Assembly (NCBI GenBank): GCA_945902215.1
Contig: CAMDML010000002.1
Coordinates: forward strand, 1-64,000
DNA: 64,000 nucleotides
Direction: 5' to 3'
Origin: Klebsiella pneumoniae
GTDB lineage: Bacteria > Pseudomonadota > Gammaproteobacteria > Pseudomonadales > Pseudohongiellaceae
Shown here: piece by piece, positions 26,944-35,871 of the stretch
Layout of the letters: each line of letters opens with the position of its first letter
Position numbering within the stretch: position 1 is the first letter of the stretch
Made by a program: the position numbers and the translations under genes
Notes under the pieces: generated by a model
What the model was told of the DNA's origin: nothing
Seen by the model: only the letters and a program-made list of their open reading frames with translations
Database searches by the model: none

Positions 26944-28192
26944 AGCGCAATACCTGGGCAGGCATGATGTGGGAAGCTTTCCACGCGGGGTACAAGGTGG
27001 CAAGAAAGCTGATGACGAGCGCGGCGCCGCAGGTAACGGCGACATCGCGCCAGTGCAATTCGGAAGGTAATGAGCTCAGCATGTAGAGCCCGCCGGGACT
27101 GACCAGATTCTCGACCCAGCCGGAGATGCCGGCGAAATTTACCGCGATTAATATGCCAGTGACTGCACCGAGCAGAATACCCATCACCCCGACCACGCTA
27201 CCCTGCACGAGAAATATCCCCATCACAGTGCGTTGCCCCGCGCCCATTGTGCGCAGGATCGCGATATCGGCCTGTTTCTCGGCCACGACCATCACCAGGG
27301 TGGAGACAATGTTGAAGGCGCCAATGGCGACAATCATCATCAACATAAACCAGGTCATGATCTTTTCCAGTTTTAGCGCGTTGAACAGTGCGGCTTCGGT
27401 GACACTCCAATCTTCGCCACTGTACTCAGGACCTGGCAAGAGTTCGCTCAACAGTTGCAGGCCGGCGGCGACTTCACGGCCGGCGGCATCGATATCAGTG
27501 AACTTCAGCCGCAAGTGCAACTGTTCCCCCGGTTCAGTGATCCCCAGCAAGGGCAGACTGTCATCGATGTGAATCAGTGCCAGATTTGCACCGATACTGA
27601 ACTGCACATCGAAAATGCCAGCCACAACGAAGCGATGCATGTTGAGACTAAGATCGGTGCCAGCCGCGTTGCTGCGAGGCACAACGAGGTTTACAGAATC
27701 GCCGATGTCGAGCCGCAGATTGCCAGCCAGTGCGCGACCAAGCACGATGCGCTGGGCGCCGGGCACGAGTTCAGCAAGACTGCCGGCCAACATGTTGTTC
27801 TCGATGGGCGACACCTGCCCTTCCCGGTCCGGATCAATACCGCGCACCTGCGTGACCTGATGGTAGCCGCGCTGGCTCAGCATGGCTTCGGTAAGGATGT
27901 AAGGCGCGACTGCGCCAACGCTGTCCATGCCTGCAAGCACATCAACAGCGGTTTGAACGTCAGTGAAACCGGGTGTTGCGCTGATGTCTCCGTGCGGTAC
28001 GGTGATCAGCGTGCGTTCGCGCTGCATGCCCTGCAGGCCATTGAAGATGGAGAGAACGATGATCAGGGCCAACACGCCAAGCGTGAGGCCTGCCATCGAG
28101 ATCAGCGAAGTAAAAGAGATAAAACGATTGTCCTTCCGGGCCAGGATGTAGCGCAGGCCGATGAAGAGCGCAGGGATACGTGGACGAGTCAT
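26936..28192 (-). CDS. lolC: Lipoprotein-releasing ABC permease LolC
   Basis: A 418-residue permease paired with LolE. The N-terminal helix (about 22-47, SLISMAGLTLGVLALIIVLS), the periplasmic domain and three C-terminal helices with VAEKQADIAILRTMGAG match LolC/LolE. It is the first gene of the minus-strand block running through comEC and lpxK. ATG at 28192 gives the family N-terminus; ATG at 28210 would add MIDNRR. A perfect palindrome ends 5 bases beyond that upstream ATG, so it may lie in the promoter or leader. Confidence 0.93.
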   Translation of the reverse strand: MTRPRIPALFIGLRYILARKDNRFISFTSLISMAGLTLGVLALIIVLSIFNGLQGMQRERTLITVPHGDISATPGFTDVQTAVDVLAGMDSVGAVAPYILTEAMLSQRGYHQVTQVRGIDPDREGQVSPIENNMLAGSLAELVPGAQRIVLGRALAGNLRLDIGDSVNLVVPRSNAAGTDLSLNMHRFVVAGIFDVQFSIGANLALIHIDDSLPLLGITEPGEQLHLRLKFTDIDAAGREVAAGLQLLSELLPGPEYSGEDWSVTEAALFNALKLEKIMTWFMLMMIVAIGAFNIVSTLVMVVAEKQADIAILRTMGAGQRTVMGIFLVQGSVVGVMGILLGAVTGILIAVNFAGISGWVENLVSPGGLYMLSSLPSELHWRDVAVTCGAALVISFLATLYPAWKASHIMPAQVLRYE

Positions 28193-28214
28193 GCGGCGAT
28201 TATCAATCATATAC

Positions 28215-28240
28215 GGGGTCAGAGCTTAAGCTCTGACCCC
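28215..28240. repeat. Perfect 26-bp palindrome (GGGGTCAGAGCTT and its complement)
   Basis: The half GGGGTCAGAGCTT is followed immediately by its exact reverse complement, with no loop. It lies between the lolC start and the 3' end of the recombinase-like gene. Palindromes of the GGGGTCAGAG...CTCTGACCCC type are familiar from gammaproteobacterial intergenic regions, often near REP-associated transposases. That link is from general knowledge and only one copy is in this window. As RNA it would form a strong stem. Confidence 0.9.
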
Positions 28241-28254
28241 TACGCCTTGGGATA

Positions 28255-28971
28255 TTACAGCGATGCCAGAGGTTGGTCATGCAACAGTTGACCGGCTTGA
28301 TGTTGGTGCCGCTTGAGCAAGCGCTGCACGGTCTTGAAGCTGATCGGCATCACCGGCGTGCTGACTTCTGCCGAGATCGCGCGCAGCGACTTGCCCTGCT
28401 GGTTCATGCGGATGATGTGCTTGAGCACCTTCTGCTCCATCGGGTTTTCAATCAACCGCCCGTTGGAATGGATCAGGTAACCGAAGGGGCGGCTGCCACC
28501 CAGGAAACGACCTTTGCTGCGCTGACGCTGCTTGACGGTCTTTATCCTCTCAGTGGAGCGGCGCTTCTCGATGCCATGGAATACGCGCAGCATCTTTTCA
28601 AAGGGAGGACAGAACTGTGGGTTGGTGAGGTCGCCTTCGAGGTCGACAACGTAGAGACGGATCTTCCGCTTGCGTAACTGTTTTACGACAGTCTGCATGT
28701 CTTCGCAGGAACTGAACATGCGCTCCAAGGTACAGGTAACGACGATGTCGCCGGATTCGAGTTTGTTTGCGAGCCGCTGCCAGCCCTCACGCTGCGCCAG
28801 GTCCACGGACCAGAGCAGACTTTGGTCGAGGATGTTTTCGTTGACGCGCATGCCAACGCGCAGGGCATAGGTATGCAGCCGCAGACTTTCCTTCTCAAGA
28901 AGTTCATCGAGTTGCGTGCCGGATTCGACTTCCTCGATCTCCGAGGTGCGGGCATAACTGTAAACGGCCAT
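28255..28971 (-). CDS. Serine-recombinase family protein, possibly catalytically impaired
   Basis: A 238-residue protein with an N-terminal resolvase/invertase domain (about 1-150) and a recombinase-type DNA-binding tail (GGSRPFGYLIHSNGRLIENP, then QQGKSLRAISAEV, about 158-204). Compared with gamma-delta resolvase, Arg8 and Ser10 occupy the same positions (YARTS). Arg68 corresponds to Arg84 in LERMFSS, but the next key arginine (Arg71) is Ser87 here. A later ERIK arginine (142) is kept. The ATG at 28971 has a strong AAGGAG 8 bases upstream. The gene sits alone between lolC and the nuo operon, beside a palindrome and a broken gene. Confidence 0.8.
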   Translation of the reverse strand: MAVYSYARTSEIEEVESGTQLDELLEKESLRLHTYALRVGMRVNENILDQSLLWSVDLAQREGWQRLANKLESGDIVVTCTLERMFSSCEDMQTVVKQLRKRKIRLYVVDLEGDLTNPQFCPPFEKMLRVFHGIEKRRSTERIKTVKQRQRSKGRFLGGSRPFGYLIHSNGRLIENPMEQKVLKHIIRMNQQGKSLRAISAEVSTPVMPISFKTVQRLLKRHQHQAGQLLHDQPLASL

Positions 28972-29130
28972 AAGCGTTCTCCTTCCTGCGCAGCTTTGCT
29001 ATATTTTTTATTGTTTTTTATGAGTTGCGGTGCTTTCTTCAGGTAAAGCTTTAATTTGCATTCTGGCGGCCGTTATTGTGTCTCTGTCTGTGCAATAATC
29101 AACCGGGGTCGCGATTCTAATCATTATGAT

Positions 29131-29149
29131 TTTAGCTATGCAAGCTAAA
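29131..29149. repeat. Small inverted repeat in AT-rich spacer
   Basis: TTTAGCT at 29131-29137 and AGCTAAA at 29143-29149 flank a 5-base loop, in the AT-rich 200-base region upstream of the recombinase-like gene. It could be a protein-binding site or a weak hairpin. Nothing else is recognisable in 28972-29197. Confidence 0.4.
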
Positions 29150-29197
29150 TTATGGATTATTCAGGATTTTTGAGATGGCTATAGAGCTGTTTCAGGG

Positions 29198-29611
29198 TTG
29201 GCCGCCCCGAAGCTCGGCTACTTCTGGCGCCATCACGCTTTCCTGCACACTACCCGCTCCTTCGAGGAGGCGAACTACTTCAATCCGACCTTCTGGAGTC
29301 TTTCAGTCGAATTTGAGTTTTATATTCTGCAGCCACTACTGGCCCTGCTGGGTCGTCGACTAACGCAGACCTGCCTGCGCTCCTCCCGGAGTTTCTGGCC
29401 AGGAGTCTGTTATACCGTGTGGCGCAAGCTGGGCAAGGGCGGAGGCTGAATTGGCAATCAGGCAAAGCTATGGCGGCTTTCGCGCTGGGATTTTGTACTG
29501 CTGGCCGCTGTCTTGACGCTGACATTCGCCGCGGTGCTGTACTCCCTCTACGAAAATCCGCTACGAAAATCCGCTACGCAATTTGGGCAGGTGTATAGGC
29601 ATGCAACCTGA
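29198..29611 (+). pseudogene. Remnant of an acyltransferase 3 (OafA/YrhL-like) gene
   Basis: Two stretches of one reading frame match different parts of integral-membrane acyltransferases of the OafA type. NPTFWSLSVEFEFYILQPLL (29282-29341) matches the conserved family motif in the N-terminal half. After an in-frame TGA at 29447, a C-terminal piece (LTLTFAAVLYSLYENPLR) resembles the last membrane helix and tail. Both the first ~150 codons and most of the middle are missing from a gene normally above 1 kb. A 13-bp tandem duplication near the 3' end shifts the final residues. It is clearly non-functional. Confidence 0.75.
29548..29573. repeat. 13-bp tandem duplication in the acyltransferase remnant
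   Basis: The unit ctacgaaaatccg occurs twice in direct succession, with a third partial copy (ctacg) after it. Because 13 is not a multiple of three, the extra copy changes the frame. Removing one copy restores YENPLR followed by a frame that ends at the TAG at 29621-29623. Confidence 0.85.
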
Positions 29612-29620
29612 AAAGACGGG

Positions 29621-31090
29621 CTAGAAAGTACTGGCCAGACTCTGCAGTGTCGCGATCAGCGGCATTGGGTAGACGCCGAGCCAGAGGATGGCGATAGTCA
29701 TCGCAGCCATTACCGCCCGGACTCCGAATGGCAACCTGGCGGCGGCCGGATCGTCTTTCAGGTCAGCTGCAGCTGGCTGTAGCATCATGTAGATGATGCG
29801 CAAGTAGTAGTAGAGACCAATCGCACTGCCGGCGATCAGCATCGTGAGCAGGAACCACAACTCCCCTTCCACGCCAGTCGTGAAAACATAGAACTTGCCG
29901 ATAAAGCCAGCGGTCAGCGGAATGCCGGCCAGCGAAAACAGCACAACGATCATTACCGAGGACAGCCACGGATTGCGCCAGAACAGACCTTGGTAGTCGC
30001 TGATGTGGTCCAGCTCCTTGCCGGAGTTGGACAAGGCGCTCGTCACCGCGAAACCGCCCAGCGACATCAGGAAATACGCCGCCATGTAGTAGCTCATGCT
30101 TTCAATGCTGAGAATGTCGGGCACGGCTGCCGCTGCAATTACAACGACCAGCAAATAGCCGAGATGCGCGATAGAGGAATAGGCAAACAGGCGCTTCACG
30201 TTACTCTGCATCAGTGCCAGCAGGTTGCCGAAAATCATCGAGGCAGCGGCCATCAACGACAGCACAATCGTAATGGCAGGGAAAGCAAAAGCTTCAGCTT
30301 CCAGCAGAAAGCGCAGGCTAACGGCCACCATGGCCGCTTTGGAGATCGTTGCAAGAAAAGCGGTGACCGGCACCGGCGCACCTTCATAGACATCCGGCGT
30401 CCACATGTGGAAAGGCACCAGCGACAGCTTGAACGCAATGCCAGCGATGATCATGAGGAAGCCAACGAGGAGAATCAGGTTGGCGTTACCGTCGGTCAGT
30501 GCGGCGGCGGCAGTGCCCAGTCGCGCGAATTCGAAAGTACCCAGCATGGCGTACACCAGAGCCATACCGAACAGGATAGTCGCCGAGGCAATACCGGACA
30601 GGATCAGGTATTTGAGTGCCGCTTCCAACGGGAACTTGGCGACTTTGGCGGAATGAATCGGATACGCGATCATCGCGTAGAGGCTGATGCCGATCATCTC
30701 CATGCCGATGAACATGGACACAAAATGATTGCTGGAGGACAGCACCACGCCACCGAGGGTGCCGGTCAGGACCAGGATGTAGAACTCTTCGTTTTGTTCG
30801 TTGTGCTTCTCAAAATAAGGATAGGCAAGAGCGGTGACGCCAATCGCTCCGATGATGCAGAGCGCGGAGAAGAACAGACTGTATTCATCAATGATCAACA
30901 GCGGCGTAACTTGCAAGGGTGTCACGGGGGTAATGAAGACAAACACCAGCAGCGAGGCAAACAGCCCGGCTTGCGTCAGTGAATTGATCAGGCCGTGGTC
31001 GCGCTTAAACGCAGCCGTAACCATCACTACCACCGTAGACACGGTCAGCAGGATGATCTGGAGCAGGTCGATTAGCTGTTCGGAACTCAT
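29621..31090 (-). CDS. nuoN: NADH-quinone oxidoreductase subunit N
   Basis: A 489-residue antiporter-like membrane subunit of complex I, one of three (L, M, N) thought to move protons. About 14 membrane helices are visible. Conserved features include the discontinuous-helix region KLSLVPFHMWTPDVYEGAPVPVTAF (about 215-240) with the channel lysine, and VKRLFAYSSIAHLGYLL. It is the last gene of the operon and ends beside the acyltransferase remnant. The 66-base gap to nuoM is the longest between nuo genes. Confidence 0.96.
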   Translation of the reverse strand: MSSEQLIDLLQIILLTVSTVVVMVTAAFKRDHGLINSLTQAGLFASLLVFVFITPVTPLQVTPLLIIDEYSLFFSALCIIGAIGVTALAYPYFEKHNEQNEEFYILVLTGTLGGVVLSSSNHFVSMFIGMEMIGISLYAMIAYPIHSAKVAKFPLEAALKYLILSGIASATILFGMALVYAMLGTFEFARLGTAAAALTDGNANLILLVGFLMIIAGIAFKLSLVPFHMWTPDVYEGAPVPVTAFLATISKAAMVAVSLRFLLEAEAFAFPAITIVLSLMAAASMIFGNLLALMQSNVKRLFAYSSIAHLGYLLVVVIAAAAVPDILSIESMSYYMAAYFLMSLGGFAVTSALSNSGKELDHISDYQGLFWRNPWLSSVMIVVLFSLAGIPLTAGFIGKFYVFTTGVEGELWFLLTMLIAGSAIGLYYYLRIIYMMLQPAAADLKDDPAAARLPFGVRAVMAAMTIAILWLGVYPMPLIATLQSLASTF

Positions 31091-31156
31091 GTCATATGCC
31101 TACTATTTTAAAGGACTGCCGCGGGCGCTGGTATATCCTTGCCATTGGCGTTGCCA

Positions 31157-32656
31157 TCACGGGAATGCAACGCCGAGGCTGCGCAGTGTCGGTTCAGCCA
31201 TGTCGAGCATTGTCTGCGGGTACATGCCCATCCAGATCAGGCCAATCATCATCAGCGAAAAGCACAGCATTTCAACGAAGCTGAGATCTGCCATCTTGTA
31301 GTTGTTCTTGTTTTTGCCGTGGAACACTTTCTGAATAACGATGAGCGAATAGATCGCGGCAACCACAAGACCCAATGCCGCGAATGCGGTGGTCAAGATG
31401 TTTACGCGGAAGCTACCGAGCAGTACCAGAAATTCACCGACGAAATTGCCGAGGCCAGGCATGCCAACGGCTGCAACTGTGAAGAACATGGCCATGAAGC
31501 CCATCTTCGGTGCCACGCCCCAGAAGCCACCCATCTTGTCCATCTCGCGAGTATGGATGCGATGTTGCAGGCCGCCAGCAAGCATAAAGAGTGCCGCAGC
31601 GCTGAACCCGTGCGCCAGCATTGTCATAACAGCGCCTTGCATGGCTTGTGCATTCCAGGCATAGACGCCCAGCAGCACAAAGCCCATGTGGCTAACCGAG
31701 GTGTAGGCGATCAGGCGCTTGAGGTCGTTCTGTGCGTACGCGACTTTCGCGGTATACAGGATGCTGACCACGGCGAGGGTCATCGCGGCAGGTGCGAAGA
31801 GCGCGCTCTCATCAGGGAACAGCGGTACCGTGAAACGGATCAAACCGTAAGCGCCGGTTTTCAGCAGTACGCCGGCCAGAATCACTGAACCTGCCGTAGG
31901 TGCCTGCGAGTGGGCATCCGGCAGCCAGTTGTGGAAAGGTACGGCTGGCAGCTTGGTCGCAAACGCGATGAAGAAGCCAAGCATCACCCACATTCCCATG
32001 CTGTCCGGCAGGTCGGTGCCTAGCAGGTCGAAGTAACTGAACGACATCGCACCGCTCTGCAGGTAGTGGTAGTAGGCCAGAATCAGGATGCACAGCAACA
32101 TCAAGAGGCCCGACACCTGGGTAAAGATGAAGAACTTCATCGCCGCGTATTCCTTGTTCTCATGACCCCAGATCGCGATGATGAAATACATCGGGATCAG
32201 CATCACTTCCCAGAAGAAGAAGAACAGGAACAAATCGAGCGCCGTGAACACACCAAGCACACCCGCCAGCGTCCACAGCAGGTTGAAATAGAAGAAGCCG
32301 CTGCGTTCCTTGATTTCACCCCAGGCAGCGCCCAGTGCCATCAGGCCGAGGAATATGGTCAAGGCGATCAGCATCAGCGAAAGACCATCAGCGCCGAAAA
32401 TAAAGCTCACGCCAAAGCGCGGAATCCAGTCGGCCTGGTACAGCACCAGCCAGTCACCGGTTTGGCCGAGTTGCGCCACCGTATTGGCCCCAAGCCCGAT
32501 CGCTTCGGGTGCGACCAGCATCATGATCACCAGGAACAGGTCCAGCAGCAGTGCGCACAGTGCGATCACACGCGGGTGTCCTGTTCCCCTGCTCTCCGCC
32601 AGCCAGGCACCAATGCCGCCGGCAAAGAGGATCACCATCAACCAGACCAGGATCAT
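31157..32656 (-). CDS. nuoM: NADH-quinone oxidoreductase subunit M
   Basis: A 499-residue antiporter-like subunit of complex I with about 14 membrane helices. The family motif KLPAVPFHNWLPDAHSQAPTAGSVILAGVLLKTGAYGL (about 235-272) and NDLKRLIAYTSVSHMGFVLLG are present, as is the conserved glutamate in FFFFWEVMLIPMYF. Length matches E. coli NuoM (509). Its ATG overlaps the nuoL stop as ATGA, so L and M are translationally coupled. Confidence 0.97.
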   Translation of the reverse strand: MILVWLMVILFAGGIGAWLAESRGTGHPRVIALCALLLDLFLVIMMLVAPEAIGLGANTVAQLGQTGDWLVLYQADWIPRFGVSFIFGADGLSLMLIALTIFLGLMALGAAWGEIKERSGFFYFNLLWTLAGVLGVFTALDLFLFFFFWEVMLIPMYFIIAIWGHENKEYAAMKFFIFTQVSGLLMLLCILILAYYHYLQSGAMSFSYFDLLGTDLPDSMGMWVMLGFFIAFATKLPAVPFHNWLPDAHSQAPTAGSVILAGVLLKTGAYGLIRFTVPLFPDESALFAPAAMTLAVVSILYTAKVAYAQNDLKRLIAYTSVSHMGFVLLGVYAWNAQAMQGAVMTMLAHGFSAAALFMLAGGLQHRIHTREMDKMGGFWGVAPKMGFMAMFFTVAAVGMPGLGNFVGEFLVLLGSFRVNILTTAFAALGLVVAAIYSLIVIQKVFHGKNKNNYKMADLSFVEMLCFSLMMIGLIWMGMYPQTMLDMAEPTLRSLGVAFP

Positions 32657-34497
32657 AAGAAGACTCCAATGCTGACCAGGAGCAACAAGCCGCAGGTCAG
32701 CGTGATGGCATACCAGCGCAACTGCCCGGTCTGGGTATCACTCACCAGTCCGTGCAGAAATACGGTCGTACGCGCGGTACCGTTGTAAATCGAGTCGATG
32801 AAATCGTTGCGGTTCAGTTTCGCGAGGCCGATATACGGGAATACGAACAGGCGGTCATACAGCCAGTCCATGCCCCACTGGGTGAACCAGAAGCGATGCA
32901 GCGCGCCGCCGAGGGTTGAAGCAACCAACTTTTCGGTATTGATGACCTTTTTCACGAAGATCAGGTACGCCGCCAGAATGCCGAGCATCGGCAGGCCCAT
33001 CATGATGGCCTGATAGAACAGCGAGGGATGATGTTCTTCGACTTCAGGGAAGACCGCTTCGACCGGTATGCTGATGTAGCCTCCGACCAGCGCGAGAATC
33101 GCCAGCACCACCAATGGACCCTGCAGATGCCAGCCCATTACTTCATGGCCGTCGTGGGTCTTCTTGCCCCAAAACACGAGGAAGTAGAGACGGAAGCTAT
33201 AGAGACCTGTCATGAACGCGCCGGCCACACCCATCAGCCACAGCAGGTAGCCACCTTCATGGTGTGCCAAGGCGCTGGCGAGGATTTCTTCCTTCGAAAA
33301 GAAGCCGGAGGTAAACGGCAACGCAACGAGTGCGATCGTGCCAATGAAAAACAGCGCGTGTGACCACGGCAGATCCTTACGCAGGCCACCCATCTTGAAG
33401 ATGTTCTGCTCATGATGCATTGCGAGGATGATCGAGCCGGCGGTGAGGAACAGCAGCGCCTTGAAAAAGGCATGTGTCATCAGATGGAAGATTGCGCTGC
33501 TCCACGCACCGACCCCAAGCGCGAGGAACATATAGCCGATCTGGCTGACGGTGGAGAATGCCAACACCTTCTTGATGTCGTTTTGCGTCAGCGCTGTGAA
33601 GCCGGCCATCAGCAAGGTAATGCCACCGATAACGCCGACCAGATACTGCACATCGGGTGCGAGCAGGTACAAGCCATGGGTGCGGGCAATCAGATACACA
33701 CCGGCGGTGACCATTGTCGCGGCATGGATCAATGCGGAAATCGGGGTGGGACCGGCCATCGCATCGGGAAGCCAGGTCTGCAACGGCAACTGGGCAGATT
33801 TGCCGACTGCACCACCGAGCAACAACAGGGTCACCGCCGTAGCCAGGCCTGCGCCGCCTGCAGCCGTCGGCCACTGGGTCTGCGCGATTTGCATGGCTTC
33901 CTGGATGTTAAGCGTGCCGACGCTGGTAAACAGCAGGAACAGACCCAATGCCATCGACGCATCACCAACACGGGTCACGACAAAGGCCTTGCGTGCGCAG
34001 TACCCGTTGTATTCATCGGTATACCAGAAGCCGATCAAGAGGTACGAACACAGGCCCACACCTTCCCAGCCCATAAACAACAGGAGCAGGTTGTCGCCGA
34101 GTACAAGGATCAGCATGGCCGCGACAAACAGGTTCATATAGGCAAAGAAGCGCGGAAAGCTCGGATCGTCGTGCATGTAGCCCGTTGCGTACACGTGAAT
34201 CAGGAAGCCGATGCCGGTGATGATGAACATCATCACCAGCGATACCCCGTCAAGATAAAGCGAGAAACCGGCTTCGAAGGAACCAACTTCCATCCAGATC
34301 CACAAGGTCTGGGTAAATGAAGTCGCGTCGGAGGCGATGAACTCAAGCCCGGCGAGCAGCGCGACGAGGAAAGCCAGCCCGATGGAACCCGCTCCGATGA
34401 TGCCGGCCGGCAGTTCAGGCAGCTTGCCCTGGGTGAGAGTCAAAATCAGGAAACCGACCAGAGGGATCGTCGGCACCAGCCACAGTAGTTCGAGCAT
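32653..34497 (-). CDS. nuoL: NADH-quinone oxidoreductase subunit L
   Basis: A 614-residue antiporter-like subunit with about 16 membrane helices. It includes the C-terminal part that forms the long lateral helix spanning the membrane arm. Motifs include FMGWEGVGLCSYLLIGFW with the conserved glutamate (about 144), KSAQLPLQTWLPDAMAGPTPISALIHAATMV (about 228-258) and NDIKKVLAFSTVSQIGYMF. Length equals E. coli NuoL (613). It starts 6 bases after nuoK. Confidence 0.97.
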   Translation of the reverse strand: MLELLWLVPTIPLVGFLILTLTQGKLPELPAGIIGAGSIGLAFLVALLAGLEFIASDATSFTQTLWIWMEVGSFEAGFSLYLDGVSLVMMFIITGIGFLIHVYATGYMHDDPSFPRFFAYMNLFVAAMLILVLGDNLLLLFMGWEGVGLCSYLLIGFWYTDEYNGYCARKAFVVTRVGDASMALGLFLLFTSVGTLNIQEAMQIAQTQWPTAAGGAGLATAVTLLLLGGAVGKSAQLPLQTWLPDAMAGPTPISALIHAATMVTAGVYLIARTHGLYLLAPDVQYLVGVIGGITLLMAGFTALTQNDIKKVLAFSTVSQIGYMFLALGVGAWSSAIFHLMTHAFFKALLFLTAGSIILAMHHEQNIFKMGGLRKDLPWSHALFFIGTIALVALPFTSGFFSKEEILASALAHHEGGYLLWLMGVAGAFMTGLYSFRLYFLVFWGKKTHDGHEVMGWHLQGPLVVLAILALVGGYISIPVEAVFPEVEEHHPSLFYQAIMMGLPMLGILAAYLIFVKKVINTEKLVASTLGGALHRFWFTQWGMDWLYDRLFVFPYIGLAKLNRNDFIDSIYNGTARTTVFLHGLVSDTQTGQLRWYAITLTCGLLLLVSIGVFL

Positions 34498-34503
34498 CGG
34501 TCC

Positions 34504-34824
34504 TTACCCTTTCATCTTGCTGAGGACATCGAGGTCCAGAGTCTTGAATTTGTGGAACAGTTGCAGCACGAGGCCGAGCCCCACCGCTACTTCAGCAGCG
34601 GCAAGACTAATGATCATCAGGAACATGATCTGGCCATCGGTGCCACCCCAGCGCGAACCGGCAACGACAAAGGCCAACGCAGTGGCGTTCAGCATGACTT
34701 CGAGCGACATCAGAACGAACACCAGGTTACGGCGGGTCAGCACGCCAATCAGTCCCAGCGCAAACAGGATCGCGGCCAGTAACAGGCCGTGCTCCATCGG
34801 AATTTGTTGCATCGTTACAGGCAT
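34504..34824 (-). CDS. nuoK: NADH-quinone oxidoreductase subunit K
   Basis: A 106-residue membrane subunit with three helices carrying the two conserved glutamates of the proton path, in [14 protein letters not shown] (second helix) and in the [11 protein letters not shown] of the third. Length is close to E. coli NuoK (100). It lies 14 bases after nuoJ. A few extra residues at the N-terminus ([15 protein letters not shown]) leave the internal ATG at 34797 as a possible alternative start. Confidence 0.96.
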   Translation of the reverse strand: MPVTMQQIPMEHGLLLAAILFALGLIGVLTRRNLVFVLMSLEVMLNATALAFVVAGSRWGGTDGQIMFLMIISLAAAEVAVGLGLVLQLFHKFKTLDLDVLSKMKG

Positions 34825-34838
34825 GTAAGGTTACTCAC

Positions 34839-35321
34839 TTATTTGCGTGCCAGATGGTAGGCACCAACGAGGCCGGCCAGCAGCAGCATCGAGGCCAGTT
34901 CCACAGCCAGCACGTAGGGGCCGAACAGGTCGATGCCGACATCTTTCGCTGTCACCACTGTATGCGCCATCTGTTCCTGGGCACCGTTGATCGTCAGCAC
35001 GAGTTCAACGAGCAGCGGTGCAGCAAGCAGCGACGGGCCAATCCACATGGTCGGTTTCAGCCACGCGCGCTCCTGGTCCTGCGTGGCCTGACCCAAGTTC
35101 AGCATCATGAACACAAACAGGAACATGACCATGATCGCGCCGGCATAGACGATAACTTCCAGGGCTGCGGCGAAGTGTGCACCAAGGGTGTAGAAGATTA
35201 CTGCCAGTGAGAGCAGCGACACGACGAAGTACAGCAAGGCATGGACAACGTTGATGCGGGTAACCGTCATCAGTGTGGCCAGAATGGCGATGATACTGGC
35301 GGCGTAAAAGAGAACGCTCAT
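34839..35321 (-). CDS. nuoJ: NADH-quinone oxidoreductase subunit J
   Basis: A 160-residue membrane subunit with five helices. The third helix, with the conserved pi-bulge region [20 protein letters not shown], is diagnostic. It is shorter than E. coli NuoJ (184), mainly in the loop and tail. Its ATG overlaps the nuoI stop by 4 bases (ATGA). Confidence 0.95.
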   Translation of the reverse strand: MSVLFYAASIIAILATLMTVTRINVVHALLYFVVSLLSLAVIFYTLGAHFAAALEVIVYAGAIMVMFLFVFMMLNLGQATQDQERAWLKPTMWIGPSLLAAPLLVELVLTINGAQEQMAHTVVTAKDVGIDLFGPYVLAVELASMLLLAGLVGAYHLARK

Positions 35322-35866
35322 GGCAATAGGCTCCTGCGATCGATGGGTGGCAGTTCGTTGCGCGCTTCACCCTTGCCTTTGCCGCCAATGGATTTGCCGG
35401 CAATCTTGTAGAAGTTGTAGTCGTGATACTTGCCGGTACCGTTGATCAGCATGTGTTCCTTTTCCCAGACCATATCCTGGCGCACGTATTCGGCCATTTC
35501 AAAGTCGGGAGTCAGCTGAATCGCGTGCGTCGGGCAAGCTTCTTCGCAGAACCCGCACATGATGCAGCGCGAGAAGTTGATGCGAAAAAATTCGGGATAC
35601 CAGCGGCCATGCTCATCTTCGGTTTTCTGCAAGGCGATGCAATCCACCGGGCACGCTACAGCGCACAGGTTGCAGGCCACACAGCGCTCTTCACCATCAG
35701 GATCACGGGTCAGGATGATGCGTCCACGCCAGCGCGGAAACATGTACGGCATCTGGTCAGGATATTCGACCGTATCCGCCTTCTTGAACAAATGGGTGAA
35801 CACCAGCCACAGCGTGACCAGCTGTGACCAGATTACGTATATTTGCTTGCCGATGGCAGCGAACAT
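35318..35866 (-). CDS. nuoI: NADH-quinone oxidoreductase subunit I
   Basis: A 182-residue peripheral subunit holding two 4Fe-4S clusters (N6a and N6b) that carry electrons from NuoG toward N2 in NuoB. The two ferredoxin motifs are [15 protein letters not shown] (about 60-74) and [15 protein letters not shown] (about 100-114). An N-terminal amphipathic segment anchors it to the membrane arm. Length matches E. coli NuoI (180). It lies 5 bases after nuoH. Confidence 0.97.
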   Translation of the reverse strand: MFAAIGKQIYVIWSQLVTLWLVFTHLFKKADTVEYPDQMPYMFPRWRGRIILTRDPDGEERCVACNLCAVACPVDCIALQKTEDEHGRWYPEFFRINFSRCIMCGFCEEACPTHAIQLTPDFEMAEYVRQDMVWEKEHMLINGTGKYHDYNFYKIAGKSIGGKGKGEARNELPPIDRRSLLP

Positions 35867-35871
35867 AAGCC

